In this document: in pieces, positions 54,366 through 63,776 of the stretch
How the letters are laid out: every line of letters starts with the position of its first letter
Numbering within the stretch: the first letter of the stretch is position 1
Assembly (NCBI RefSeq): GCF_003014485.1
Contig: NZ_PYGA01000032.1
Span: 1-64,000, forward strand
Length of the DNA stretch: 64,000 nt
Reading direction: 5' to 3'
From: Murinocardiopsis flavida
Lineage (GTDB): Bacteria; Actinomycetota; Actinomycetes; Streptosporangiales; Streptosporangiaceae
Made by a program: the position numbers and the translations under genes
The notes under the pieces: model-generated
The model's input: the letters and a program-made list of their open reading frames with translations, nothing else
Database searches by the model: none
Told to the model about the DNA's origin: nothing

Positions 54366-57314
54366 GTGAAGTCCTGGTTGAGAACCCGACCCCGCTGGGC
54401 CGCGCCCGCCGCGGTCCTCGCGTGCCTGGTGCTCGTCGCCGCGCTCGGTGTGACCGTGCTGCGCGCGGGCCCGGCCGCCGGGTTCCGCGTGAGCGAGGCC
54501 ATGCTGGCCGTCCCCGAGAGCCCCGGCAGCGACACCACCATCGGCATCGACACCTCCTTCTTCCTGCCCGCCGCCGACGACGGCCCCATGCCGGCGGTGC
54601 TCATCGCGCACGGGTTCGGCGGCAACAAGGCCAAGACCGCACGCCAGGCCGAGGCGCTGGCCCAGGAGGGCTACGCGGTCCTCACCTGGTCGGCGCGCGG
54701 CTTCGGCGAGTCCAAGGGCCAGATCGCGCTCAACGACCCCGACCGCGAGGTCGCCGACGTCTCCCGGCTCATCGACTGGCTGGCCGAGCGCCCCGAGGTC
54801 GCCCAGGACCGCAAGGGCGACCCCCGCGTCGGCGTCACCGGCTCCTCCTACGGCGGGGCGGTCACCCTGCTCTCGGCCGGCTACGACGACCGCATCGACG
54901 CCATCGCCCCGCAGAACACCTACAACGACCTCGGCGACGCCTTCTTCCCCGAGGCCACCGGCGCCGGCGCCGCAAACGGCGTGTTCAAGCAGATGTGGAC
55001 CAGCCTCATGTTCACCTGGGGCGGCTTCGGCGACTTCAGCGGGCTGGCCGAGCCCGGCGCGCAGGCGCCCGACGAAGAGGCCGGCGAGACACCGGAGCCG
55101 GGCGGTGAGCAGGGCGCCGAGAACGCCCCCGGCGAGCAACAGGGCTCCGACCAGGACCCCGCCGAGGGCGCGCCGCTCACCCCCTCGCAGCAGCAGCTCG
55201 CCGAGCTCGCCGACAAGCTCGGCGTCGACCCCGACGACCTCGCCGACGACCCCGACGCCCTCGGCAAGCGCATCCGCTGCGGCTTCTACCGCGAGGAGAT
55301 CTGCGGGCTGTACGAGCGGGTCGCCGAGAACCAGGCGCCGACCGACGACATCGTCGAACTGCTGCACCGCAACAGCCCCGCGTCCGTCCTCGACCGCGTC
55401 AGCGCCCCCACCATGCTGGTCCACGGCAAGCGCGACTCCCTGTTCACCCTCGACCAGGCCGACGCCAACATCCGCGGCCTGCAACAGAACGACGTCCCCG
55501 TCGACGTCCTGTGGCTCGAGGGCGGGCACGACGGCGGCCAGTACGAGAGCGGCTACATCCGCGAACGCCTCACCTCCTGGTTCGACACCTGGCTCAAGGA
55601 CGAACCGCCCGACGGCGAACCCGGGTTCACGGTGTCCCGGCCCGACGGCCCGCGCGGCAGCGCCGCGCGCAGCGACGAGGCGCCCGTCAAGGCCACCGCC
55701 GAGCGGTACACCGGCCTCACCGGCACCACGCAGCGCGACATCAAGCTCTCCGGCGGCCTGCAACCCGTCACCGCGCCGCCCGGCGGCTCGCCGGCGTCGG
55801 TGTCGTCCCTGCCCGGGCTGGGCCGGCTCACCGGCCTCGCCGAGCTCGACGGCGGCGGCTTCGCCGTCGACATGCCCGGCCAGTTGGCCACCTACGAGTC
55901 GGCCCCGCTCGCCGAGCCCACCCAGATCACCGGGTCGCCCACCGCCGAGGTCACCGTCGTGGGCGAGGGCGAGGCCGTGCTGTTCGCCAAGCTCTACGAC
56001 GTCGACCGCAGCGGCCAGGCCACCCTGCCGCAGCAGCTGGTCGCCCCCCTGCGCATCGACGCCACCGACGCCGGCACCACCGCGAAGGTCGTCCTGCCGC
56101 CGATCGACTACCGGGTCGAGGAAGGCCACACCCTGCGCCTGGCCATCAGCACCAGCGACATGTCGTACGCCACCCCCGACGAAACCGCCACCTTCAACAT
56201 CGCGCTGGCGGGCGACCAGGGCGTGGCGCTGCCGATGCGGCCCGAACTGGACGCTCCCGGCGGTGCGGTGCCCGAGTGGACGTGGGGGCTGCCGCTCGCC
56301 TCGGTCATCGTCGCCGCCGCGCTGCTGCTGGTGGGGCGGCCCCGGGCCGGGCGCGGCGACCCGGCGCCGTCGCCGGGCGGCGACCCGGAGTCCGACCCCC
56401 CGCCCCTGCGCATCGACGGCCTCACCAAGCGCTACCCCAACGGCCACCTCGCAGTCGACGACCTCGCGTTCGAGGTGCGGCACGGCCAGGTCCTCGGCCT
56501 GCTCGGCCCCAACGGCGCCGGGAAGACCACCACGCTGCGCATGCTCATGGGCCTCGTCCGGCCCGATTCCGGCCAGATCCGCATCTTCGGCCGCCGCGTG
56601 GTCCCCGGCACCCCGGCGCTGGCGCGGCTCGGCTCCTTCGTCGAGGGCCCCGGCGCGCTGCCGCACCTCTCGGGCCGCGCGAACCTCGACCTCTACTGGC
56701 AGGCCACCGGCCGCCCCGCGGCCGAGGCCCGCATCGACGACGCCGTGCGCATCGCCGACCTCGGCGCGGCGCTCGACCGCCCGGTGCGCACCTACTCGCA
56801 GGGCATGCGCCAGCGCCTCGCCATCGCCCAGGCGATGCTGGGCCTGCCCGACCTCCTCGTCCTGGACGAACCCACCAACGGCCTCGACCCGCCGCAGATC
56901 CGCGCCATGCGCGACGTCCTGGTGGCCTACGCCGCCGAGGGGCGCACCGTCGTGGTCTCCAGCCACCTGCTCGCCGAGGTCGAGCAGACCTGCACGCACG
57001 TCGTTGTCATGGACCGCGGCCGCAAGGTCGCCGAGGGGCGGGTCGGCGAGCTCGTCGGCGACGGTTCGGCCGTGCTCATCGGCACCCCCGACCCCGAGGC
57101 CACCGCCGAGCTCGCCGCGGGCATCGACGGCGTCGCCGCCGCGGTGGCCGACACCGACGGCGTGCGGGTGCAGCTCGACGGCCTCGGCAGCGGCGCCCTC
57201 GTCGCCCAACTCGTCGGCCTCGGCGTCCAGGTCGACCGCGCGGTGCCGCTGCGCCGCCTTGAGGACGCCTTCCTGTCGCTCATCGGCGGCGGAGCGGAAA
57301 GGGATCCAGCATGA
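54366..57314 (+). CDS. Fusion of S15/CocE-type alpha/beta hydrolase and ABC transporter ATPase
   Basis: 982 aa from GTG 54366 (TACGCT 7 nt upstream, leaderless). An N-terminal span ([15 protein letters not shown]) puts the hydrolase outside. Hydrolase domain: [11 protein letters not shown] (oxyanion), [11 protein letters not shown] (Ser161 nucleophile), HGKRDSLF (Asp) and EGGHDGG (His); then a galactose-binding-like beta domain (residues about 440-625). A second span ([19 protein letters not shown]) leads back into the cytoplasm to a full ABC ATPase: [11 protein letters not shown] (Walker A), [10 protein letters not shown] (signature), [12 protein letters not shown] (Walker B). The permease gene follows with an ATGA overlap. 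This is a one-piece extracellular hydrolase plus transporter motor, perhaps hydrolysing what is transported. Confidence 0.9.
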   Translation: MKSWLRTRPRWAAPAAVLACLVLVAALGVTVLRAGPAAGFRVSEAMLAVPESPGSDTTIGIDTSFFLPAADDGPMPAVLIAHGFGGNKAKTARQAEALAQEGYAVLTWSARGFGESKGQIALNDPDREVADVSRLIDWLAERPEVAQDRKGDPRVGVTGSSYGGAVTLLSAGYDDRIDAIAPQNTYNDLGDAFFPEATGAGAANGVFKQMWTSLMFTWGGFGDFSGLAEPGAQAPDEEAGETPEPGGEQGAENAPGEQQGSDQDPAEGAPLTPSQQQLAELADKLGVDPDDLADDPDALGKRIRCGFYREEICGLYERVAENQAPTDDIVELLHRNSPASVLDRVSAPTMLVHGKRDSLFTLDQADANIRGLQQNDVPVDVLWLEGGHDGGQYESGYIRERLTSWFDTWLKDEPPDGEPGFTVSRPDGPRGSAARSDEAPVKATAERYTGLTGTTQRDIKLSGGLQPVTAPPGGSPASVSSLPGLGRLTGLAELDGGGFAVDMPGQLATYESAPLAEPTQITGSPTAEVTVVGEGEAVLFAKLYDVDRSGQATLPQQLVAPLRIDATDAGTTAKVVLPPIDYRVEEGHTLRLAISTSDMSYATPDETATFNIALAGDQGVALPMRPELDAPGGAVPEWTWGLPLASVIVAAALLLVGRPRAGRGDPAPSPGGDPESDPPPLRIDGLTKRYPNGHLAVDDLAFEVRHGQVLGLLGPNGAGKTTTLRMLMGLVRPDSGQIRIFGRRVVPGTPALARLGSFVEGPGALPHLSGRANLDLYWQATGRPAAEARIDDAVRIADLGAALDRPVRTYSQGMRQRLAIAQAMLGLPDLLVLDEPTNGLDPPQIRAMRDVLVAYAAEGRTVVVSSHLLAEVEQTCTHVVVMDRGRKVAEGRVGELVGDGSAVLIGTPDPEATAELAAGIDGVAAAVADTDGVRVQLDGLGSGALVAQLVGLGVQVDRAVPLRRLEDAFLSLIGGGAERDPA

Positions 57315-58189
57315 GCGCCTCCGGCACCGGCCCGTCCGAGGCCCCGCCCGCGGCGGGCTACCGCCCCCGGCGCACCCTGCCGTTCACCGTCGAGCTCACG
57401 CGCCAGCTCAAGCGCCGCCGCACCCTGCTCGCATTCGCGTTCCTGCTGCTCATGCCGTGGGTCCTGGTGCTGGCGTTCACCATCGACACCGGCGGCTCGG
57501 GCCCCGGCCCGGGCGGGCCCGGCCTGGTCGACCTCGCCACCCTCGGCGGCGTCAACTTCGCCGCGTTCACCATGTTCGTGTCCACCGGCTTCCTCCTGGT
57601 GGTCGTGGTGGCGCTGTTCTGCGGCGACACCGTCGCGAGCGAGGCCGGCTGGTCGAGCCTGCGCTACCTGCTCGCCGCACCGGTCCCGCGGATGCGGCTG
57701 CTGCGCCAGAAACTCGCGGTGGCCCTCGCCCTGAGCGCGGCCGCCGTCGTCGCGCTGCCGGTCATGGCGCTGCTCGCGGGCAGTGTCGCCTACGGCTGGC
57801 ACCCCCTGGTGCTGCCCGCCGGCGGGCCCCCGCTGACCATGGCCGACTCCGTGGGCAGGCTCGCCGTCATCGTCGGCTACACCCTGGTCAGCCTGCTCGT
57901 GGTGGCGGGCACCGCGTTCGCGCTGACCGTCGCCACCGACTCCCCGCTCGGCGCGGTCGGCGGCGCGGTCGGCCTGATCATCGTCTCCAACATCCTCGAG
58001 GCGGTCGAGACCCTGGGCGCCATCCGGGAGTTCCTGCCCGCCTACTGGTCCATGGCCTGGACCGACGTCCTGATCTACACCACGCCCTACGAGGGGATGG
58101 TCAAGGGTGCCGCGGTGTCGTTCTCCTACGGCGTGGTCCTCACCGCGTGGGCGTTCCGCTACTTCCGCGCCAAGGACGTCCTGTCCTGA
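57311..58189 (+). CDS. ABC-2 type permease, partner of the hydrolase-ATPase fusion
   Basis: 292 aa with six hydrophobic spans, the first after a basic stretch (LTRQLKRRRTLLAFAFLLLM). Contains the ABC-2 pattern in EAGWSSLRYLLAAPVPRMRLLRQK, the coupling region after span 2. The ATG overlaps the fusion gene stop, so both are made together. It probably forms the export channel, as dimer, with the ATPase part of the fusion. The substrate is unknown; short peptides or lipid-linked compounds are possible. Its last 31 nt overlap the convergent MFS gene. Confidence 0.88.
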   Translation: MSASGTGPSEAPPAAGYRPRRTLPFTVELTRQLKRRRTLLAFAFLLLMPWVLVLAFTIDTGGSGPGPGGPGLVDLATLGGVNFAAFTMFVSTGFLLVVVVALFCGDTVASEAGWSSLRYLLAAPVPRMRLLRQKLAVALALSAAAVVALPVMALLAGSVAYGWHPLVLPAGGPPLTMADSVGRLAVIVGYTLVSLLVVAGTAFALTVATDSPLGAVGGAVGLIIVSNILEAVETLGAIREFLPAYWSMAWTDVLIYTTPYEGMVKGAAVSFSYGVVLTAWAFRYFRAKDVLS

Positions 58190-59330
58190 CCGCCGCGCGG
58201 GTCGAACCGCCCCGCGAGCACGATGACGGCCGCCATCAGCACCATCGGCGCGGCGAACGCCGCGCGGAGGTCCAGCGCCTCGGCGATCGTGCCGATCAGC
58301 ACGGCGCCGAGCACGAAACCCACGTAGTTGAACACGTTCACGCGCGCCACCGCGGCGTCGGGGTCGGCGGGGTGGATCCGCCCGGCCGCCGAGAAGCTCG
58401 CGGGGATCACCACCGAGGCGCCGAGCCCGGTCGCGGCGAAACCCGCCAGCGCCACCCACGGGTGCCCGGCCGCGACCACGGCGAGCAGGCCGGCCGCCCC
58501 CAGCGCGGCCCCCGCGCGCACCACGGCCGGCGCGCCGAACGCCCTGATCGCGAAGTCGCCCCCGGCGCGCCCCAGCAGGGTGGTGGCCTGGTAGCAGCCG
58601 TAGGCCAGCGGGGCGAGCGCCGGGGCGGCGAGCACCCAGTCGAGGTAGCCGGCGCTCCACGTCGACACCGCGGATTCGGCGACGTACACGAACGCCAGCG
58701 CGACCCCCACCAGTGCGATGGGCCGCCACGGCAGCCGCACCGCGCCCCGCTCGGCGGCGGCCGCGGCGCCGCCGGTGCGCAGCAGCGACGGCCCGGCCGC
58801 GGCCGACACCGCCACCGCGCAGGCCGCGACCACCGCGAACGCCGCGGCGAGGGGGATCTGGCGGTCCGGCACCGCGGTGAACGCCGCCCAGAGCGACCCG
58901 AGGATCGCGCCGGCGCTCCACACCGCGTGGAAGCCGGTGAGCATGCTCCGGCCGCGGCGCCGCTCGACCTCCACGGCCTGCATGTTCATGGTGGCGTCGA
59001 CCGCGCCGAGGCACAGGCCCACCAGGAGGTTCAGGTGTACAGGGTGACCAGGTCCGGGGCGAGGCCGACGCCGACGATCGCCGCGGCGAGCAGCGGTTGC
59101 GCGGTCCGCAGGACCGCGGCGCTGCCGAACCGCGCCGCCAGGCGTCCGGCGAGCACACTGCCGACCCCGGCGACGACCGGCACCAGCGCCATGAGGGCGG
59201 TCAGCGCCGCCTCGCTCAGCCCGAACCGGGCCTGGAGCGCCGGGATCCGGGTGACCAGGGTGGCGAAGAGCAGCCCGGTGGTGAAGAACACGCCGTACCC
59301 GGCGAGCCGCGCCCGCAGGTCCACTCGCAA
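58159..59330 (-). pseudogene. MFS transporter, frameshifted
   Basis: The N-terminal part reads from TTG 59330 (GGGAGGTGG upstream) for 99 residues and stops early at 59031 (APDLVTLYT stop). The remainder (LNLLVGLCLGAVDATMNMQ...), about 290 residues, continues in another frame to 58159. Inserting one base near 59035 (ACACCTG to ACACCCTG) restores LVTLYTLNLLVGLC and an MFS protein of about 390 aa with 12 spans. The rest is well kept, so the break is recent or a sequencing error. Substrate unknown. A palindrome upstream suggests regulation. Confidence 0.82.
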
Positions 59331-59386
59331 CCGCCACCTCCCGCCGGCCGGGGTGCCGCTCGGCGGCGGTGCCGACCGCCGCCGGA

Positions 59387-59405
59387 ACGTGAAACCGGTT
59401 CACGT
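59387..59405. promoter_or_regulatory. Operator-like palindrome upstream of the broken MFS gene
   Basis: ACGTGAA - ACCGG - TTCACGT, perfect 7-bp arms. On the minus strand TAGGTT just upstream could be the -10 element, so the palindrome would cover the start of transcription. The core AACCGGTT resembles LacI-family sites, though spacing is one base short. No regulator gene is adjacent. Confidence 0.55.
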
Positions 59406-59499
59406 AACCTAAGCCGCCGGTGCCGCCGGACACCAGGCCGTGTCCCGTTGCGGCCACGCGCGCCGCCGCGCCGGGCACCGGCCTCGGGCGGCGCGGCGG

Positions 59500-60093
59500 T
59501 CAGGTCTCGATCTCGCCGCGCCTGGGGCGCCGCCGCAGCCACGTCCAGCGCCGCCGCGGCGCGGTCACCCGCAGCGAACCGAGGATCGTGAACCCCTCGA
59601 TCTCCAGCACGGGCGGATCGGGCAGCTGCGGCTTGCGCACCGTGGTGATCCGGCGGCCGAAGAACGACCAGCCGCGCACCCGCACCTCCATGCCCTCGGG
59701 TACGTGCACCCGGACCCGCCCGAACAGCATCGACGCTGTCAGCCGCACGTGGTTGCGGACCAGCAGCGCATCGCGCAGGTCGATCTCGGCGGTCCCGAAC
59801 AGGGCGAAGGCGGCCTCCTCGCCGCGCATGACGAAGCGCCCGCTGCGGGTCTCGTTGCGGAACAGCGCGGCGACCGGCGCGGTGTCGAGCCGGATGGGCC
59901 GGGCGTCGTCGGCCACCAGGTCGGTGGTGACCGCCGCGAGCTCGCCGAGTGTGCGCGCCTTCAGGACCCGCTCGGCGCGCTCGTTGAACTCGTCGAGGTC
60001 CAGCCGGCCGTCCTCCGCAGCGCCGCGCAGCACGCCGACGACGCGTTCGCGGTCGGCGTTCGATGCGCGGAGGCGGTCGGGAGGCAGGGGCAC
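59500..60093 (-). CDS. DUF1707/LiaF-like C-terminal domain protein
   Basis: 197 aa from GTG 60093 (TAGGTT 6 nt upstream, leaderless). Residues about 8-60 are a DUF1707 domain (LRASNADRERVVGVLRGAAEDGRLDLDEFNERAERVL), common in actinobacteria. The rest is a beta-helix-like region (FALFGTAEIDLRDALLV, MLFGRVRVHVPEGMEV) as found at the C-terminus of LiaF-type cell-envelope stress proteins. No membrane span, so it is probably cytoplasmic or peripheral. Exact role unknown. Confidence 0.85.
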   Translation of the reverse strand: MPLPPDRLRASNADRERVVGVLRGAAEDGRLDLDEFNERAERVLKARTLGELAAVTTDLVADDARPIRLDTAPVAALFRNETRSGRFVMRGEEAAFALFGTAEIDLRDALLVRNHVRLTASMLFGRVRVHVPEGMEVRVRGWSFFGRRITTVRKPQLPDPPVLEIEGFTILGSLRVTAPRRRWTWLRRRPRRGEIET

Positions 60094-60203
60094 GCGTCCA
60101 ACCTAGACGACGCCCGCAGTGCGCGCCGTTCTCGCCCGGCCGCCCGGGCCGGGGCGCGAAAACCTCTCGCGCGACGTCGTAGGGGCGCTCTAGCGTGAAC
60201 CGC

Positions 60204-61148
60204 ATGACCTCGTCTCCACCCGGCCCGCCGGCCGGATCCGCCGCCCCGGCGATCTCGCTGCGCGGTGTCGTGAAGCGGTACGGCGCCCTGACCGCAGTCG
60301 ACGGGCTCGACCTCGACGTCCCCGCCGGCATCGTGCTCGGCCTGCTGGGGCCCAACGGCGCGGGCAAGTCCACCACGATGCGCATGCTCACCGCGCAGAG
60401 CAGGGCCGACAGCGGTGAGATCAGCATCCTCGGCCACGCCGTCCCGCGCGCGTCCAAGCGCGCCAGAGCCCTCATGGGGGTCGTCCAGCAGCACGACAAC
60501 CTCGACGAGGAACTCACCGTCCGGGAGAATCTGGCGGTGTTCGCCCACCTGTACCGGGTGCCGCGCGCCGAGCGGCCCGCCGCCGTCGAGCGCGGCCTGC
60601 GCATGGCGCAGCTCACCGACCGCGCCGACACCCGCACCGACAAGCTGTCCGGCGGCATGCGGCGCCGGCTGCTCATCGCCCGCGGCCTGGTCCACGACCC
60701 CAGGGTGGTGCTGCTCGACGAGCCCACGGTCGGGCTCGACCCGCAGATCCGGCAGCAGCTGTGGGGCCTCATCAACGAGCTCCGCGGCGGCGGCGCGACC
60801 GTCCTCATGTCGACGCACTACATCGAGGAGGCCGAGCGGCTCTCCGACGAGGTCGCGCTCATGGCGAAGGGGCGGATCGTGGCGCGCGGCGCCCCGGCCG
60901 ACCTCATCGCCGAGCACGCCGGCAAGTCCGTCGAGGAGTTCCTGCCCTCCGGCGCCGAGGAGATGGCGGCGATGGAGGCCGCCGTGCACGCCGGCGGGCT
61001 GCCGACCCGGCGCACCGGCAGCACCCTGTCGGTGCTCAGGGCCGAGGAGCTGCCCGAGAGCGTCCGGGCCGACCTCGGCCAGGGCAACCGGCGCGCCAGC
61101 AACCTTGAGGACGTGTTCGTGACACTGACCGGGGAGCGTGTGGAATGA
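60204..61148 (+). CDS. ABC transporter ATPase (DrrA/NodI-like)
   Basis: 314 aa from ATG 60204 (TAGCGT 7 nt upstream, leaderless). Walker A GPNGAGKSTTMRML, Q-loop QQHDNLDEELT, signature LSGGMRRRLLIARGL, Walker B VVLLDEPTVGLD, switch His in STHYIEEAE. The C-terminal 80 residues (KSVEEFLP..., ending ASNLEDVFVTLTGERVE) resemble the end of DrrA/NodI-type ATPases for drug or oligosaccharide export. The permease gene overlaps by ATGA. The substrate is unknown. Confidence 0.92.
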   Translation: MTSSPPGPPAGSAAPAISLRGVVKRYGALTAVDGLDLDVPAGIVLGLLGPNGAGKSTTMRMLTAQSRADSGEISILGHAVPRASKRARALMGVVQQHDNLDEELTVRENLAVFAHLYRVPRAERPAAVERGLRMAQLTDRADTRTDKLSGGMRRRLLIARGLVHDPRVVLLDEPTVGLDPQIRQQLWGLINELRGGGATVLMSTHYIEEAERLSDEVALMAKGRIVARGAPADLIAEHAGKSVEEFLPSGAEEMAAMEAAVHAGGLPTRRTGSTLSVLRAEELPESVRADLGQGNRRASNLEDVFVTLTGERVE

Positions 61149-61963
61149 CGGAGCAGGCGAGCGGTGCCACCGCGGCGCGGACCGCGAGGTCGGCCCCCGG
61201 GCGATTCGAGGTGGCGCCCGTCCTCGGGGTGCTGGCCCGCGAATGGGCGCTGTACCGGCGCAGTTGGGGGCCGACGACGTTCGCGGCGATCGTCGAACCC
61301 GTCATCTTCCTGCTGGCGTTCGGGTTCGGGCTGGGGTCCATCGTCGGCGCCATCGGCGGCTACGACTACATCGAGTTCATCGCCACCGGCATCGTCGCCA
61401 TGTCGGTGCTGTTCACATCGATGTTCCCGGGACTCATCGACACCTATGTGCGGCGGGTGTTCCAGCACACCTACGAGGGGATGCTCGCGGCACCGGTCGA
61501 CGTGCGCGAACTCGTCACCGCCGAGGCGTTCTGGATCGCGCTGAAAGCAGGGGTGTACGGCTGCGCCCCGCTGGGGGTCGCGATGCTGTTCGGGCTGCCG
61601 CCCGCGCCGACCATGCTGTTCGTGCCGTTCATCGCGTTCATCACCGGGTTCGGGTTCGCGCTGCTCGGCATCTGGATGTCGGCGGTGGTGCCGTCCATCA
61701 AGACGATGGACTACATCATCAGCGGGGTCATCACCCCGCTCTTCCTGATCGCGGGGACCTTCTTCCCGCTCGACAACCTGCCCCCGCTGGTGCAGACCTT
61801 CGCGGCCGTGAACCCGCTGTACCACACCGTGGAGCTCGTGCGCGACGCCGCGTTCGGCATGGACCCGCTCGCCGACCTCGGCCACGTCGCGGTGATCCTG
61901 GTCTTCATCGTCGTCGCCTGGTGCCTGGCGGTGTTCCAGATGCGCCGCAGGCTCATCGACTAG
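61145..61963 (+). CDS. ABC-2 type permease (NodJ-like)
   Basis: 272 aa with six spans and the ABC-2 family pattern: LYRRSWGPTTFAAIVEPVIFLLAF at the start, YEGMLAAPVDVRELVTAE in the coupling loop, and NPLYHTVELVRDAAFG near the end, typical of NodJ/DrrB-like exporters. The ATG overlaps the ATPase stop. A 17-bp copy of its 3' end recurs 70 nt downstream. Confidence 0.92.
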   Translation: MTEQASGATAARTARSAPGRFEVAPVLGVLAREWALYRRSWGPTTFAAIVEPVIFLLAFGFGLGSIVGAIGGYDYIEFIATGIVAMSVLFTSMFPGLIDTYVRRVFQHTYEGMLAAPVDVRELVTAEAFWIALKAGVYGCAPLGVAMLFGLPPAPTMLFVPFIAFITGFGFALLGIWMSAVVPSIKTMDYIISGVITPLFLIAGTFFPLDNLPPLVQTFAAVNPLYHTVELVRDAAFGMDPLADLGHVAVILVFIVVAWCLAVFQMRRRLID

Positions 61964-62030
61964 ACGCGGCCGCTCGTCGGCCGGGTGCGCCGCAGGCGCG
62001 GTGACCGGCGGCGGCCGCAGGCTCATCGAC
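61944..62030 (+). repeat. 17-bp direct repeat duplicating the permease 3' end
   Basis: GCCGCAGGCTCATCGAC occurs at 61944-61960 (coding) and again at 62014-62030 (non-coding). It suggests a short tandem duplication with drift between copies. Confidence 0.75.
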
Positions 62031-62037
62031 CGAAAAA

Positions 62038-62077
62038 GGCGGGGCCCGGGGTGCCCCACGGCACCCCGGGCCCCGCC
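62038..62077 (-). terminator. Strong terminator of the DUF3352 gene
   Basis: An 18-bp perfect stem (62038-62055 with 62060-62077), loop of 4 nt; on the minus strand it is followed by TTTTT, a rare classical rho-independent form in this genome. It lies 11 nt past the stop codon. Confidence 0.88.
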
Positions 62078-62087
62078 CGCGGTTTCG

Positions 62088-63674
62088 TCAGGAGTTGCTG
62101 GGCGCCCAGCGGCCGATGGTCGAGATGTTGCCGCCGTCGTCGTAGCTGAACGAGCCGCCGAGCGCGCCCCACTGCTCGGCCCCCGACTCCCCGGCGTCCT
62201 CGGCGATCGCGCGGAGGTCCATGTAGAGGCCGATGTTGGAGTCCTCCAACCCCTCCATCGTGGACTGGAACACGGGGTCGGTGCCGAGCTTGCCGGTGCC
62301 GGTGCTGCCCGAGGACACGACCGCGGTGCCGTTCTCGTCGCTCACACCGGGCGGGGTGCCGTAGCCGCCCCCGCTCGCCTCGCCGACGAGGTTCTCCAGG
62401 ACGCCGACGTCGCCGCCGGTGGCCCGGTACTCGAAGGAGACGTCGCCGGTGCCGGAGTCGCCGAAGAAGCCGAGGCTGCTCGCCGAACCGGTGACGCCGA
62501 ACGCGGTCTGCGAGCCGAGCAGGTCGGTGAACCCCTTCGGCAGGCGCACGCCGAGGCTGTTCATGCCCTCCTCGAAGTCGGCGAAGTCGGAGCTCTGCCG
62601 GATCTCCGCCTCGTTCTGCTTCCAGGCCTGCTGGGCGAGCTTGTCGACGCCGCCCCCGCCGATGGCGATGATCGTGTCGTCGGGCAGGTTGCCGAGGGCG
62701 TCGATGCCGGCCTCGGGGGCGTCGAGGTCCTTCGTGGAGATGCCGTCGACGCTGAAGTCGAACAGGTCGGCGCGCGCCTCCAGGTAGTCGGCCTCGATCC
62801 GCAGGCCCATGGCCATGCGGCCGGACAGCTCGGGATCCTCGCCCGGCGACCCCGATTCGAAGGGGTCGCTGCTGTACGGGTCGCCGCCGGTCGTGGACCC
62901 GGTGTCGAGCTCGGCGCCGGCGTCGGAGGCGGCCTTGATGTCCGCCCACGCGGTGGCGAGGTTGCCGCCGCCGATCGCCGCGATGTCGTCGACGTACTTC
63001 TGGTTGCCGTCGAGCGTGCCCTCGGACCCGGTCTTCGCGGCGAGGTCGCGCAGCATCCCGTCGCTCTCGGCGAGCAGGGCGAAGCCGTCGCGCAGCTCGT
63101 AGGCGAAGTCGTCCTCCTCGCTCTGCATCTTGTCGAGCGCCGGGCGCGCGGCGTCCTCGTCGGTGACCGCGACGGCGAGCGCCACGGCGGGCTCGCCCTC
63201 GTCCGACTCCTCGGACTCCCACGCGGCCGCGCCGACGCGCTTGCCCAGCCACGGCTGGACCTCGGTGTCGTAGTCGAGGTAGTCGAACTCGTCCTCGACG
63301 AACGGCTTGAGGGGGTCCTCGCCGTCCTCGTCGAGTTCGTCGCGCAGGACGTCGGGCAGCTTCTGCACGAACTGGGCGTAGTTCGCGATCTGCCCGCCGT
63401 CGGGCTTGAAGTCGAGCTCGAAGTAGGCGAACGACGAGGACGGGAGCACAGTGTCGGGGCTGGGGCCGCCGAACAGGTCGTCGACGACGCCGTCGGAGGC
63501 CCACACCGTGGTGGCCAGCACCGCCACGGCGGCGACCGCTGCGACCGGGATCATCCAGATCGGACCGCGCCCGCGCGGCGGCTGCTGTTGGTAGTACGCC
63601 GCCTGCTGCTGCGGAGCCGGGGCGCCCTGCGGGTGCCACGGCTGCTGCTGGTGCGCGGGGTCGGGGTAAGACAT
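62088..63674 (-). CDS. DUF3352 membrane-anchored protein
   Basis: 528 aa, ATG with GGAGGATT upstream. The first 33 residues are a Gln/Pro-rich cytoplasmic tail, followed by a span (IWMIPVAAVAAVAVLATTVW). The large outer domain (about 70-528) starts VLPSSSFAYFELDFKPDGGQ and ends GALGGSFSYDDGGNISTIGRW, as in actinobacterial DUF3352 proteins. Very acidic stretches (DELDEDGEDPL, ESEESDEGEP) are present. Function unknown. Single-gene unit with its own terminator. Confidence 0.87.
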   Translation of the reverse strand: MSYPDPAHQQQPWHPQGAPAPQQQAAYYQQQPPRGRGPIWMIPVAAVAAVAVLATTVWASDGVVDDLFGGPSPDTVLPSSSFAYFELDFKPDGGQIANYAQFVQKLPDVLRDELDEDGEDPLKPFVEDEFDYLDYDTEVQPWLGKRVGAAAWESEESDEGEPAVALAVAVTDEDAARPALDKMQSEEDDFAYELRDGFALLAESDGMLRDLAAKTGSEGTLDGNQKYVDDIAAIGGGNLATAWADIKAASDAGAELDTGSTTGGDPYSSDPFESGSPGEDPELSGRMAMGLRIEADYLEARADLFDFSVDGISTKDLDAPEAGIDALGNLPDDTIIAIGGGGVDKLAQQAWKQNEAEIRQSSDFADFEEGMNSLGVRLPKGFTDLLGSQTAFGVTGSASSLGFFGDSGTGDVSFEYRATGGDVGVLENLVGEASGGGYGTPPGVSDENGTAVVSSGSTGTGKLGTDPVFQSTMEGLEDSNIGLYMDLRAIAEDAGESGAEQWGALGGSFSYDDGGNISTIGRWAPSNS

Positions 63675-63776
63675 CGAATCCTCCGGGGGACAGTGATCCG
63701 GTTAAAAGGTACCAATGCCTATTTGTCGAAAATCCCCAGCGTGATCGGGGGTGCGCGGCGCGCGGCCGCCCGCGCG

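Noticed and set aside
55105-59412. A 1435-residue plus-strand frame over the ABC exporter
   Set aside because: Low-complexity Ser/Pro/Arg translation; it overlaps the well-supported hydrolase-ATPase and permease genes.
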